From NCBI RefSeq assembly GCF_013607875.1, contig NZ_VDES01000002.1:947638-1011637 (forward strand): DNA of 64,000 nucleotides. Direction: 5' to 3'. The notes beneath the pieces are model-generated. The model saw only the letters and a list, made by a program, of their open reading frames with translations, searched no databases and was not told the origin of the DNA. The stretch is from Blastomonas ursincola. GTDB lineage: Bacteria > Pseudomonadota > Alphaproteobacteria > Sphingomonadales > Sphingomonadaceae. Positions 17,389-24,873 of the stretch are shown piece after piece. How positions within the stretch are numbered: the stretch's first letter is position 1; each line of letters starts with the position of its first letter. The translations under genes were made by a program, and so were the position numbers.

Positions 17389-17721
17389 ATGACCGACACC
17401 GCACAGGCCCGTATCGCCGAGATCGTGAAAGCGAACGACGTCCTTCTGTTCATGAAGGGCACGCCGCTCTTCCCGCAATGCGGCTTTTCCAGCCGCGCCG
17501 TTGCCATTCTTGACCATCTGGGGGTGGATTACGAGAGCGTCGACGTGCTCCAGGATATGGAAGTTCGCCAGGGCATCAAGGAATTCTCCGACTGGCCCAC
17601 CATTCCCCAGCTCTATGTGAAGGGCGAGTTCATCGGCGGATCGGACATCATGATGGAAATGTTCGAAGCCGGTGAACTGCAGACGCTGATGCAGGAAAAG
17701 GGCCTGGTTTCAGCGGGCTGA
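17389..17721 (+). CDS. grxD: Monothiol glutaredoxin, Grx4 family
   Basis: The 110-residue protein has the CGFS active site (Cys31) in [12 protein letters not shown], the FMKGTP lead-in, [13 protein letters not shown] with the cis-Pro, and [11 protein letters not shown] for glutathione binding. This family carries 2Fe-2S clusters and hands them on, working with the BolA protein encoded just upstream. A palindromic repeat lies 27 bases after the stop. Confidence 0.96.
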   Translation: MTDTAQARIAEIVKANDVLLFMKGTPLFPQCGFSSRAVAILDHLGVDYESVDVLQDMEVRQGIKEFSDWPTIPQLYVKGEFIGGSDIMMEMFEAGELQTLMQEKGLVSAG

Positions 17722-17747
17722 GCCTTGGTTCGCTGATCTTTTTCCAC

Positions 17748-17827
17748 GTCACCCCCGCGAAAGCGGGGGTCCCGCTTCCTTACCGGCCGCGAAGTCTGAG
17801 CGGGATTCCCGCGTTCGCGGGAATGAC
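17748..17827. repeat. Composite palindromic interspersed repeat, copy 2
   Basis: The 80-base element begins GTCACCCCCGCG and ends CGCGGGAATGAC. The halves form hairpins (ACCCCCGC/GCGGGGGT and ATTCCCGCG/CGCGGGAAT) and mirror each other through CCCGCTT and AGCGGG. It has the same design as 15593-15671 and sits between the convergent grxD and rarD genes. Confidence 0.8.
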
Positions 17828-17829
17828 GG

Positions 17830-18738
17830 TCAGGCCGCTTGCTGAGCCACCCGCGCCGCCCATGATCGACGCACCCCGTCCAGACAGAATACCGCGACCG
17901 CGCTCCAGATCAGCGCAAAGCAGATCGCGTGCGCCCGTGTGAACGGCTCGTCATAGACGAATACGCCGAGCATGAACTGGATCGTCGGGCCGATGAACTG
18001 GACGAAGCCCAGGGTCGACAACGGCATCTTGCGCGCGGCACTCGCGAACAGCAGCAGCGGAATGGTGGTGATCGCGCCGCCCGCGATCAGGAACGCGTCG
18101 GTATAGGGCGAATAGCCGAAGCCCGGTGTCGGGTCATAGAGATGGGCCCAAAGGGCATAACCGATCGCAAAGGGTAGCAGCAGCACCGTCTCGCAGGCGA
18201 GGCCCGGCAGCGAGCCGACCGGCGCCATCTTGCGTACCATGCCATACAGGCCGAACGATCCCGCGAGCGAGAGGCTGATCCAGATCGAGGCGAGCGATTC
18301 GCTCGCCAGCACCAGCACGCCTGCCGCCGCCAGCGTGATCGCGATCAGCTGGGTTCGGTTCATCCGTTCGCTGAAGAACAGCACGCCCAGTGCGACATTG
18401 ATCAGCGGGTTGATGTAATAGCCCAGGCTTCCCGCCAGAATATGCTGGTTGGTGATGGCCCAGATATAGATCAGCCAGTTGGCCGCGATCAGCGTGGTGC
18501 TGGCGATCATGAAGCGGCGGGTGCGCGGGTCGCGGATGGCGGTCAGGAATTCGTGCAGCGACCTGCGCGCCCACAGGATGGCAAGCACCAGCAATACCGA
18601 CCACATCACGCGGTGCGCGACGATTTCCACTGGGGAAATCCCCTGCAGCTGCTTAAAGAACAGCGGCATGAAGCCCCAGATGGTATAGGCGCCCACCGCC
18701 TCGGGCAGGCCGTTCAGTCGCTTGGCTTCACCGCTCAT
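17830..18738 (-). CDS. rarD: EamA family transporter, RarD type
   Basis: The 302-residue protein has about ten transmembrane segments in two EamA repeats. RarD features include GAYTIWGFMPLFFKQL near the N-terminus, VEIVAHRVMWSV and LGYYINPLINVALGVLFFSERM. The C-terminus has FVQFIGPTIQFMLGVFVYDEPF. RarD proteins are drug/metabolite transporters of unknown substrate. ATG 18738 matches the family start. Confidence 0.93.
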   Translation of the reverse strand: MSGEAKRLNGLPEAVGAYTIWGFMPLFFKQLQGISPVEIVAHRVMWSVLLVLAILWARRSLHEFLTAIRDPRTRRFMIASTTLIAANWLIYIWAITNQHILAGSLGYYINPLINVALGVLFFSERMNRTQLIAITLAAAGVLVLASESLASIWISLSLAGSFGLYGMVRKMAPVGSLPGLACETVLLLPFAIGYALWAHLYDPTPGFGYSPYTDAFLIAGGAITTIPLLLFASAARKMPLSTLGFVQFIGPTIQFMLGVFVYDEPFTRAHAICFALIWSAVAVFCLDGVRRSWAARVAQQAA

Positions 18739-18747
18739 GGCGGCGCG

Positions 18748-18969
18748 TTAGAGGATGCCGCCGCCCAGCGATAGCCGGATAATGCAGACCACCAGCACGA
18801 TCAGGCACAGGTTGCGACCCGTGTTGCTGCTCGACAGGAAGCCCAGCAGCACGCCGACCAGCGCGATCGGAACGATCAGCCAGTTGAGCGCGCCAAGCAG
18901 TGGCAGGAAAGCGGGGATGGCCAGCAGAAGTGCCACAAGGCCGATGATGATGGAGAGGATGTTCAGCAT
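18748..18969 (-). CDS. Small hydrophobic membrane protein
   Basis: The 73-residue protein is almost entirely hydrophobic with two to three membrane segments (LNILSIIIGLVALLLAIPAF, WLIVPIALVGVLLGFL, LCLIVLVVCIIRL). No family is recognised with certainty; similar short proteins are common in sphingomonads. ATG 18969 has no ribosome-binding site. An inverted repeat ends 1 base upstream of the start and a promoter-like element overlaps it, so the mRNA may be leaderless. It ends 9 bases before the start of rarD. Confidence 0.65.
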   Translation of the reverse strand: MLNILSIIIGLVALLLAIPAFLPLLGALNWLIVPIALVGVLLGFLSSSNTGRNLCLIVLVVCIIRLSLGGGIL

Positions 18970-18970
18970 G

Positions 18971-18990
18971 TGTCTTATATGGATAAGACA
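18971..18990 (-). promoter_or_regulatory. Perfect inverted repeat at the start of the small membrane protein gene
   Basis: TGTCTTAT and ATAAGACA (8-base arms, 4-base spacer) lie directly before the ATG at 18969. Read on the minus strand, TATAAG inside the repeat can serve as a -10, with TTGCAA (18999-19004) as a -35 at 17-19 bases. This is the layout of a repressor operator over a promoter. The binding protein is unknown. Confidence 0.5.
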
Positions 18991-19158
18991 GCACTTCGTT
19001 GCAAGAGTTTTCACGGTTCATCGCTGAAATGGCTCGTTTCGTCGGCGAAAAGACCGGAATCGCGCTTGTTGTTTCCCGTTCATGAAACTGCCTTTGAGGA
19101 TGAATGTTGTTAGGTTCGAGCCGGGCCAAACGTCCGGAGCCAATTGTGGAGAAAGACC

Positions 19159-19539
19159 ATGTTGAACCTTGCCCTTGCCAGTGCCGCTGCGTTTCTGAAC
19201 CCCGCGCCGGCTGCTCCGGTCGCCCTGCCGGTCTCGACCAATTTCTATTCGCAGGATGCCGCCGAATTCCAGCGTCGCGACGAACGCCGCGCCTATCGCG
19301 AGGGTCGTCGTGACGGCCGCCGCGAAGCCCGCAACCGCTACTGGCGCGGCAATGACGGTCGCTATTATTGCCGCCGTGACAATGGCACGACCGGTCTTCT
19401 GGTCGGTGCAGGCGTCGGCGCCCTGGCCGGTAACGCGATTGCAGGCCGCGGCGACAAGACCCTCGGTGCCGTGATCGGCGGCCTGGGCGGCGCAGCGATC
19501 GGTCGCGAGATCGACCGCGGCAACGTTCGCTGCCGCTGA
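19159..19539 (+). CDS. Glycine-zipper 2TM envelope protein (17 kDa surface antigen-like)
   Basis: The 126-residue protein has an N-terminal signal sequence (LNLALASAAAFLNPAPAA), a very Arg-rich middle (RRDERRAYREGRRDGRREAR) and a C-terminal glycine zipper. The zipper runs GLLVGAGVGALAGNAIAGRG and AVIGGLGGAAIGREID. This zipper is typical of Rickettsia 17 kDa antigen-like proteins that insert in the outer membrane or span the envelope. GGAGA precedes the ATG at 19159. A strong terminator follows. The short Arg-rich segment is unusual and could bind polyanions. Confidence 0.8.
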   Translation: MLNLALASAAAFLNPAPAAPVALPVSTNFYSQDAAEFQRRDERRAYREGRRDGRREARNRYWRGNDGRYYCRRDNGTTGLLVGAGVGALAGNAIAGRGDKTLGAVIGGLGGAAIGREIDRGNVRCR

Positions 19540-19564
19540 TTTCACCACTACCCTGGTGATGCAG

Positions 19565-19594
19565 GGCCTCTCCCGGCAACGGGAGGGGCCTTTT
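19565..19594 (+). terminator. Rho-independent terminator with GCAA tetraloop
   Basis: The 11-base-pair GC-rich stem (19565-19575 with 19580-19590) is closed by a GNRA-type GCAA loop and followed by TTTT. It ends the glycine-zipper gene, 2 bases from the stop of the convergent ferredoxin-like gene. Confidence 0.88.
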
Positions 19595-19595
19595 G

Positions 19596-19892
19596 CTATG
19601 CGCTGAGGTCTTCGGCGAGCCTATCGATATCGGCATTCTCACGCACGATCTGCCAGCGATCGGGATGGCGGGTGTCGATCAGCACCACGCCCTTTTTCGG
19701 GCAGATGTCGAGGCAAGGCACCTCGACCACGCCGAGCCGCGCTTTGCGGCCCTTGCCCGCGGGCAGGCGGCGCTTGAGCGCCTTGGCGAGCGAGCGGTCG
19801 CCCTCGGGACCGAAGCTGGCCTTGGCGCGTTTCTGGCATTTCTTGCACACCAGCAGCGCATGCGACCAGTTGGCTCGGATTTCGGTTTTCAT
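19596..19892 (-). CDS. Thioredoxin-like (2Fe-2S) ferredoxin domain protein
   Basis: The 98-residue protein has VCKKCQKRAK near the N-terminus and VPCLDICPKKGVVLI near the C-terminus. This four-Cys pattern resembles the thioredoxin-like 2Fe-2S ferredoxins. Cluster binding is inferred from the spacing. The ATG at 19892 starts MKTEIRANWSHALLVC. It lies 29 bases after the J-domain gene on the same strand. Confidence 0.72.
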   Translation of the reverse strand: MKTEIRANWSHALLVCKKCQKRAKASFGPEGDRSLAKALKRRLPAGKGRKARLGVVEVPCLDICPKKGVVLIDTRHPDRWQIVRENADIDRLAEDLSA

Positions 19893-19921
19893 GGGGGGCA
19901 GATAGGAACGCGGGCGCGCGA

Positions 19922-20455
19922 TTACACGCCCTTCCAGGTCTTTCGCTCTTCGGCGCTGCGCAGCACCGCATAGGCCGCCTGGATCGCCTGAAAGCGCGCG
20001 GCGGCTTCCTTGTCGCCCTGGTTGGTATCGGGATGATTGGCCTTGGCGAGACGACGATAGGCCTTTTTCACCTCTTCGAACTCGGCATGCACATCGCATT
20101 CGAGCACGTCGAGCGCGCGCATTTCGTCGCGGCTGCGCGATCCGTCGCCAGAGCCCGTCCAGCCGTGGAAAGCGGATTCGCGATAGCCCGAATTGTCGCG
20201 CTGTTCCTCGGCAGCGCGCGCCGCAGCCTCTTCCTTGTCGAGGCCCGCGAAATAGTCCCAGCCCTGGTTATATTCGGCAGCGTGGCGTTCGCAGAAATAC
20301 CAGCGGTCGCGGCTGTTGGGCGATTTGGGCGCAGGGCAATTGCCCGGCTGATCGCACCCATGCCGATCGCACATCCGCACCTGCTGCGCTTCGCGGGAAG
20401 CGCCATAGCCCCGCCATCGCGGAAAACCCCAGTCGGTGGATCGTCTGCCTGCCAT
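19922..20455 (-). CDS. J-domain protein with C-terminal DnaJ domain
   Basis: The 177-residue protein (start 20455; an ATG at 20464 is also possible) has its J domain at the C-terminal end, about residues 110-177. HPD lies in LAKANHPDTNQGDKEAAARF. The N-terminal half contains Cys/His pairs (RMCDRHGCDQPGNCPA and YFCERHAAEYN) that could bind zinc, then WDYFAGLDKEEAAARAAEE. The HPD motif implies stimulation of DnaK. The partner or substrate is unknown. It lies between a ferredoxin-like gene and the caspase-like gene, all leftward. Confidence 0.85.
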   Translation of the reverse strand: MAGRRSTDWGFPRWRGYGASREAQQVRMCDRHGCDQPGNCPAPKSPNSRDRWYFCERHAAEYNQGWDYFAGLDKEEAAARAAEEQRDNSGYRESAFHGWTGSGDGSRSRDEMRALDVLECDVHAEFEEVKKAYRRLAKANHPDTNQGDKEAAARFQAIQAAYAVLRSAEERKTWKGV

Positions 20456-20487
20456 GTGCGGCATGTAGCGGTGCGAGCGGGGAAGGG

Positions 20488-22302
20488 CTAGGGGGTTGCG
20501 CGTTCGGGGAGAACGATGCTCGCCAGCACGGCGCGCCTGCCGGGGTCCAGTTCCTTGTGCGAAAGGGCAAGCCTTGCCCAGTAATCGGCTTCTCGCGGCG
20601 ATCGGGGCACACCAAGACCGTCGGCATAGCGTCGCGCTTGAAGAAATTGCGATCCGGCAAAGCCCCCGCTCGCGCCGCGCATGCAATGGCGCACGGCATC
20701 GGCACTTGCCAGGTCATTGCGAAAATAGGCCAGTTCGCACAGCCAATGGTCGCCCTCGCGATTGCCCTTGGCGGCAAGGGCATCGAGCATGGCGGAAGCT
20801 GTGGCCGCATCACCGATATGCGCGCCCAGAGCGAACATCGCGAACGGATGTCCCTTGTCCGCCGCCTGCTGGAACAGGCTGCGTGCTCGTTCTTTGAGCG
20901 CGGCGACCTTGACGGGATCGCGCTCGCCGCGTGACTCGACGATGAGCAAGTCGCCGAGATGCGATTTGGCCTTGGCGTAATCCTGCGCTGCCGCCATTTC
21001 GTAAAGCTCGCGGGCGCGCGCAGCCTCTTCGGGCGCGTGGGCGCGAAGATAATAGCCCAGCTCCAGTTCGCCCGCCGGGTGTCCTTGCGCTGCCGATCGC
21101 TCCAGCCATGTACGTGCAGCGGCGAGATCCCTGGGCACCCCGACGCCAAACTCGAACATATAGCCGAGCAGATACTGTGCGACCGGATCGTTGTTTGCCT
21201 GCGCCGCACTGACCAGCGCAGGGACGCTCGCCTTGGTCAGCAGATCGGCGACGAGATAAGGTTCGTCCTCGGTGCCCAGTCGGTCGAGCGTGTATCCGGC
21301 GAGCAGATTGACGGTCTGCGGCATTGCCATGAGCAAGGCTCCCGGTGCGCTGCGGATCGCGCCTGTCCGGGCACGCGGGCGCTGCGGGGCGGGGGCTCCG
21401 GGCGAGGCGACGGAATCGTCCGGGCTGCCTGCTTCCAGCGGCATCAGGAAGAAATCCTCGCGGAACTGCCCGTAGCGCACCGGGTATTGTGCCGGATCGA
21501 TGACCGGGCGCGTCCGTTCCTCGACATCGCGCGCGACGATCTTGAGATACTGGTCGAGCTCCAGCCCCGGAGTGGCGCTGTACTTGGCGATCGCGGCGGC
21601 GAATGGGCTGATCGCGTCGGCCTCGGGCGGGGCGTCGTCCAGCGCTGGGCTGCCCTTGACCGTCGAATAGAAAACCACGCCCTTGCCGCCGCGCGGCAGG
21701 CCGATGGTGCTCACCGCGCCATCACGTCCGCCCGGGTCGAGATCGGTCAGTTCGACCACCGCATCGAAGGAGCGGCAGGCATCGAGGAAGAACAGGTTGA
21801 ACCTCTTCGCTCTTGCCGCGCCCATCAGCGCATCGAGTGGCAGGAAATGCTCGGCCAGGCCGTTCTTGCTGGCGAGGCGCGGCGCATCGACCGGGACGAG
21901 ATAGTTCTCGCCGCCAAATTCGAAGCCATGACCGGCATAATAGATCAGCGCGGTGTCAGCGGCGGCGGAGAGCGTGGCGAATTCCTCGACCGCCCTGCGC
22001 GCTGTTACAGCATCGACGTCGACCAGCCGGATCACCCGGAACCCCGCTTTCGCGAAAACGCCGCACAGCCGCTCGACATCATTGGGTGCGTTGGCCAGGC
22101 CATCCCAGTCCGCCCCGTCATAGCCGCCATTGCCGATGAGCAACGCGACCCGCTGCGTCTGCGCAGCCGCGCCGCATTCCTTGCGCCCCGCGCCGATTTT
22201 GGCCGCAGGCGTCTGTGCGGAGGCTAATGAGGGCGCCAAGGCCACCAGCGCCAGAGCTGCCCCGGCGAGCAGAAAGTGACCCAGCGACTTAGGCTTCCCC
22301 AT
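20488..22302 (-). CDS. Secreted caspase-like (peptidase C14) protein with Sel1 repeats
   Basis: The 604-residue protein has a signal peptide (about 1-30, ending ASAQ). A caspase p20-type domain follows at about 48-290, with catalytic His125 in YYAGHGFEFGG and Cys176 in FFLDACRSF. The N-terminal sheet is RVALLIGNGGYDG. After a Pro/Ala linker the C-terminal half holds several Sel1-like helical repeats (GYMFEFGVGVPRDLAAARTW, GHPAGELELGYYLRA, GHPFAMFALGAHIGD, ADGLGVPRSPREADYW). Both catalytic residues are present, so activity is plausible. Sel1 repeats usually mediate protein contacts. The export signal puts it in the envelope. Confidence 0.88.
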   Translation of the reverse strand: MGKPKSLGHFLLAGAALALVALAPSLASAQTPAAKIGAGRKECGAAAQTQRVALLIGNGGYDGADWDGLANAPNDVERLCGVFAKAGFRVIRLVDVDAVTARRAVEEFATLSAAADTALIYYAGHGFEFGGENYLVPVDAPRLASKNGLAEHFLPLDALMGAARAKRFNLFFLDACRSFDAVVELTDLDPGGRDGAVSTIGLPRGGKGVVFYSTVKGSPALDDAPPEADAISPFAAAIAKYSATPGLELDQYLKIVARDVEERTRPVIDPAQYPVRYGQFREDFFLMPLEAGSPDDSVASPGAPAPQRPRARTGAIRSAPGALLMAMPQTVNLLAGYTLDRLGTEDEPYLVADLLTKASVPALVSAAQANNDPVAQYLLGYMFEFGVGVPRDLAAARTWLERSAAQGHPAGELELGYYLRAHAPEEAARARELYEMAAAQDYAKAKSHLGDLLIVESRGERDPVKVAALKERARSLFQQAADKGHPFAMFALGAHIGDAATASAMLDALAAKGNREGDHWLCELAYFRNDLASADAVRHCMRGASGGFAGSQFLQARRYADGLGVPRSPREADYWARLALSHKELDPGRRAVLASIVLPERATP

Positions 22303-22485
22303 GGCGATCCCCCTGATCTGGAGGAAAACTACAGCCGGCGCGACAATTGCGCAACGGCGCCCGCCCCTTCATCGCTCCCCCATGTCGTTCGTCGAACGCT
22401 AAGGGTCTTGAAACCTCTTGCCTGCTATCTATCTCGCATTCGCAGCATAGATTGCAATTGAAGACGTTTCAGGGAAGTGCCACCA

Positions 22486-22677
22486 ATGAGCCGCCAGTTG
22501 ATGTTCGCAGCCATGCTCTCCATCGCGATGATGGCGACGTTCGTGCTCGGCTCCACGGCTTATGCCGGTGGCGATGCGGCGCAGGATTTTGCGCAGTGTG
22601 ACCTGAACGAGCTGGAACAGTCGCCGGCCGCGATCGACTATTCGGTGCCGTCGAAGCTGGTGCTCGCCTCGATCTGA
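22486..22677 (+). CDS. Small secreted protein of unknown function
   Basis: The 63-residue protein has a clear signal peptide (MFAAMLSIAMMATFVLGSTAYAG) and a short mature part with DAAQDFAQCDLNELEQSPAAID. A purine-rich AGGGAAG precedes the ATG at a good distance. I do not recognise a family. It is divergent from the caspase-like gene and ends 71 bases before rnpB. Confidence 0.55.
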   Translation: MSRQLMFAAMLSIAMMATFVLGSTAYAGGDAAQDFAQCDLNELEQSPAAIDYSVPSKLVLASI

Positions 22678-22748
22678 GCGGACCGCCGCCCCGGAAGCGC
22701 CGCATCCGGTGCGCCTGATCCGCCATACGCATGCAATTACAGAAAATC

Positions 22749-23150
22749 GCCAGAGGGTCTGTAAGCCGGGTTCTGTCCTGACCGTTGCCGGTCATGGGCA
22801 GCCATTCCTCTAGGCGGGGCATTGCTGCACCGCTCAAGCAACCAACCCGGGCGGCAAGGGGCCGAAACTCCCCTGGGACGCGCCTCCGCAAGCGGAAACC
22901 GTATCGCCAAATCCGCCCCTATTCGGTCTTGCTCCGGATGGGGTTTACCGTGCCGCGAACCGTTGCCGGCCGCGCGGTGCGCTCTTACCGCACCCTTTCA
23001 ATGTTACCGGGCCGAAGCCTGTGGCAACCTGCTTTCTGTTGCACTGTCCCTGGGGTCTCCCCCGCCGGGCGTTACCCGGCATCCCTGTTTCGTGGAGCCC
23101 GGACTTTCCTCGCGCCATTTGCATGACCCGCGGCTGCCCGACCCTCTGGC
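22749..23150 (-). ncRNA. rnpB: RNase P RNA (class A)
   Basis: Read on the minus strand, the RNA begins GCCAGAGGGTC and ends GACCCTCTGGC. These are perfectly complementary (11 bp) and form helix P1, which sets the ends used here. Near the 5' end the conserved GAGGAAAGTCCGGGCTCCAC is present. Near the 3' end the conserved stretch ACAGAACCCGGCTTACAGA is present. The length of about 402 bases fits bacterial class A RNase P RNA, which removes 5' leaders from pre-tRNA. Mature ends may differ by a few bases. Confidence 0.95.
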
Positions 23151-23186
23151 TGCGCGCGGCCTAGCGCGGAACGGAGCGAAGCGCAA

Positions 23187-23873
23187 TCAGCGCGTGCGCC
23201 CGGCGTCGCGGTCGAGCAGCAGCGCGAACAGGATCGCGCGGCACTCGCCGTCGATCTCGCCGGTAATGGTGCCCGGACGCCAGCGGCGCTGGAAGGCGGT
23301 GGTCGCAGCCCTGCCGTCGGAAATGTCATAGCCGAAGCGCTCGAGCGCGAGCATGAACGCGCCGTCGCTCCAATAGGGATCGACCAGCCGCCCCTCGGGG
23401 ATCGGTAGCGCCAGCCGCACGCGCGCGAGCCGCTGCCAGTCGAACAGCTCGCCCGGGTCCTGCTTGCGCGCAGGCGCGATGTCGCTGTGCCCGACGACAT
23501 TGGCGCGCGGGATATTATACCGGTCGACAATGTCCGCGACCAGCGGGATCAGCGCCGACATCTGCTCTTCGGGAAAGGGCCGATAGCCGAATTCATGGCC
23601 GGGATTGACGATCTCTATGCCGATGCTGGCGCTGTTCACATCGGTGATCCCGCGCCAGTGCGAACGGCCCGCGTGCCAGGCGCGGTCAGCCTCGTCGACC
23701 ATGCGGATGATCTGGCCGTCCTCGGTCACGACATAATGGGCGGAGACCTTGGACGCGGGATTGGCGAGCCATTCGATCGCCGAGGGCGCATCCTGCATCC
23801 CGGTATAGTGCAGCACCAGCATGGTGATCGGCAGCTTGCGCTCGTCGAAATTCGGCGACGGGGTGTCGATCAA
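23187..23873 (-). CDS. N-acetylmuramoyl-L-alanine amidase (Amidase_2/AmiD type)
   Basis: The 228-residue protein has the zinc-amidase motifs LVLHYTGM (zinc His), ASIGIEIVNPGHE, and VVGHSDIAPARKQDPGELFDW (zinc His and Asp). A C-terminal helical region of about 70 residues resembles a peptidoglycan-binding module. It cleaves the MurNAc-L-Ala bond. The best start is a rare TTG at 23873, overlapping the TGA of the upstream EamA gene as TTGA, with GGAAGGG eight bases before it. No in-frame ATG occurs near the conserved start. No signal peptide is seen from this start, so it may act in cytoplasmic muropeptide recycling. Confidence 0.87.
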   Translation of the reverse strand: MIDTPSPNFDERKLPITMLVLHYTGMQDAPSAIEWLANPASKVSAHYVVTEDGQIIRMVDEADRAWHAGRSHWRGITDVNSASIGIEIVNPGHEFGYRPFPEEQMSALIPLVADIVDRYNIPRANVVGHSDIAPARKQDPGELFDWQRLARVRLALPIPEGRLVDPYWSDGAFMLALERFGYDISDGRAATTAFQRRWRPGTITGEIDGECRAILFALLLDRDAGRTR

Positions 23874-24826
23874 GATCTGGTCCCTTCCTTCATCAGCCGC
23901 GCCTTGGCGAGCTCGCGTGCCTTCTGGGCATTGCGGACGGCCACGATAGAGACGCCCACGAGCGCGATCAATCCGCCCGCGATCATCAGCCAGGTCAGCG
24001 GCGTTCCGAACCACCAGGTGGCAAAGGCGACCGAAATGACCGGGGTGGGGATGGTGAGCGGGCTCACGGTCGAGACGCTGTGCCGCTGCAGCAGCCAGAC
24101 CATTGCGCCATGACCGCCGATGCTCGACCCGATCGCGGCATAGGCGGTCCAGGCATAGGTTTCTGCGGTGAGGTGCGGCAGCTTGGCCATGCCATTGGGC
24201 TCGAGCAGCAGCGCAAAGGGCAGGATGACGAGCGAGCCGATCAGCCCGAGCCAGCCGCTGATGTTGAGCACCCCGATACCGCCCAGATTGCGCTGGATCA
24301 GCGTCGCGGTGGCCCAGATGAGGCTGCCGACAGCGGAGATCGCGATCGCGGGCAGTTCCTTGCCCGCCGCCGGATCGAACACCAGCAGCATCACCCCGAA
24401 CAGCGCCAGCACGATGCCGATCAGGCGCGGAATGCCGATCTTTTCCTTGAGGAAGATGACCGCGAGAATCAGCGAGAAGGGCACGCCGAGCTGACCCGCA
24501 ATCGCCAGCGCGCTGACATTGTTGCTGACCTTGAGCGACAGGCCGACCGCGACATAGAACAGCCCGCCGCTGAGCACGCCGAGCGTCGCGATAAGCTTCA
24601 TCCGCCCTGGCACGATGCGCAGGAACGGCAGGCAGACGAGGGCGACGATCGCCTGGCGCAGGAACGCGCCGGGCAAGGCGCCTGCGCTGTCTACCGCCGA
24701 TTTCATCGCGATGATGTTGAAGCCCCAGAGCAGCATCATCATCACCGCCACGGCCCAGTCGAGCCGGCCAAAGCCGCGTTCGGGCAGGTCCTGGAGGTGC
24801 GAATCGGGCTGCATGCGCGCAGGCAT
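23870..24826 (-). CDS. EamA/DMT family transporter
   Basis: The 318-residue protein has about ten membrane segments in two EamA halves, for example WAVAVMMMLLWGFNIIAM, then GVPFSLILAVIFLKEKIGIP, then TPVISVAFATWWFGTPLTW. The substrate is unknown. The stop overlaps the TTG of the amidase gene, so the two are probably co-translated. ATG 24826 was chosen; 24814 is an alternative. Confidence 0.9.
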   Translation of the reverse strand: MPARMQPDSHLQDLPERGFGRLDWAVAVMMMLLWGFNIIAMKSAVDSAGALPGAFLRQAIVALVCLPFLRIVPGRMKLIATLGVLSGGLFYVAVGLSLKVSNNVSALAIAGQLGVPFSLILAVIFLKEKIGIPRLIGIVLALFGVMLLVFDPAAGKELPAIAISAVGSLIWATATLIQRNLGGIGVLNISGWLGLIGSLVILPFALLLEPNGMAKLPHLTAETYAWTAYAAIGSSIGGHGAMVWLLQRHSVSTVSPLTIPTPVISVAFATWWFGTPLTWLMIAGGLIALVGVSIVAVRNAQKARELAKARLMKEGTRS

Positions 24827-24873
24827 AGGGCAAATGCCCGGCTAGAACAGCATTTTGCTGCGCTTGCGAACGA

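Noticed and set aside
20959-22227. 422-codon open frame opposite the caspase-like gene
   Set aside because: Composition-driven shadow; catalytic motifs and signal peptide support only the minus-strand gene.
22785-23126. Small open frame in the RNase P RNA gene
   Set aside because: Lies in a structured RNA with conserved rnpB motifs on the other strand; no sign of coding.
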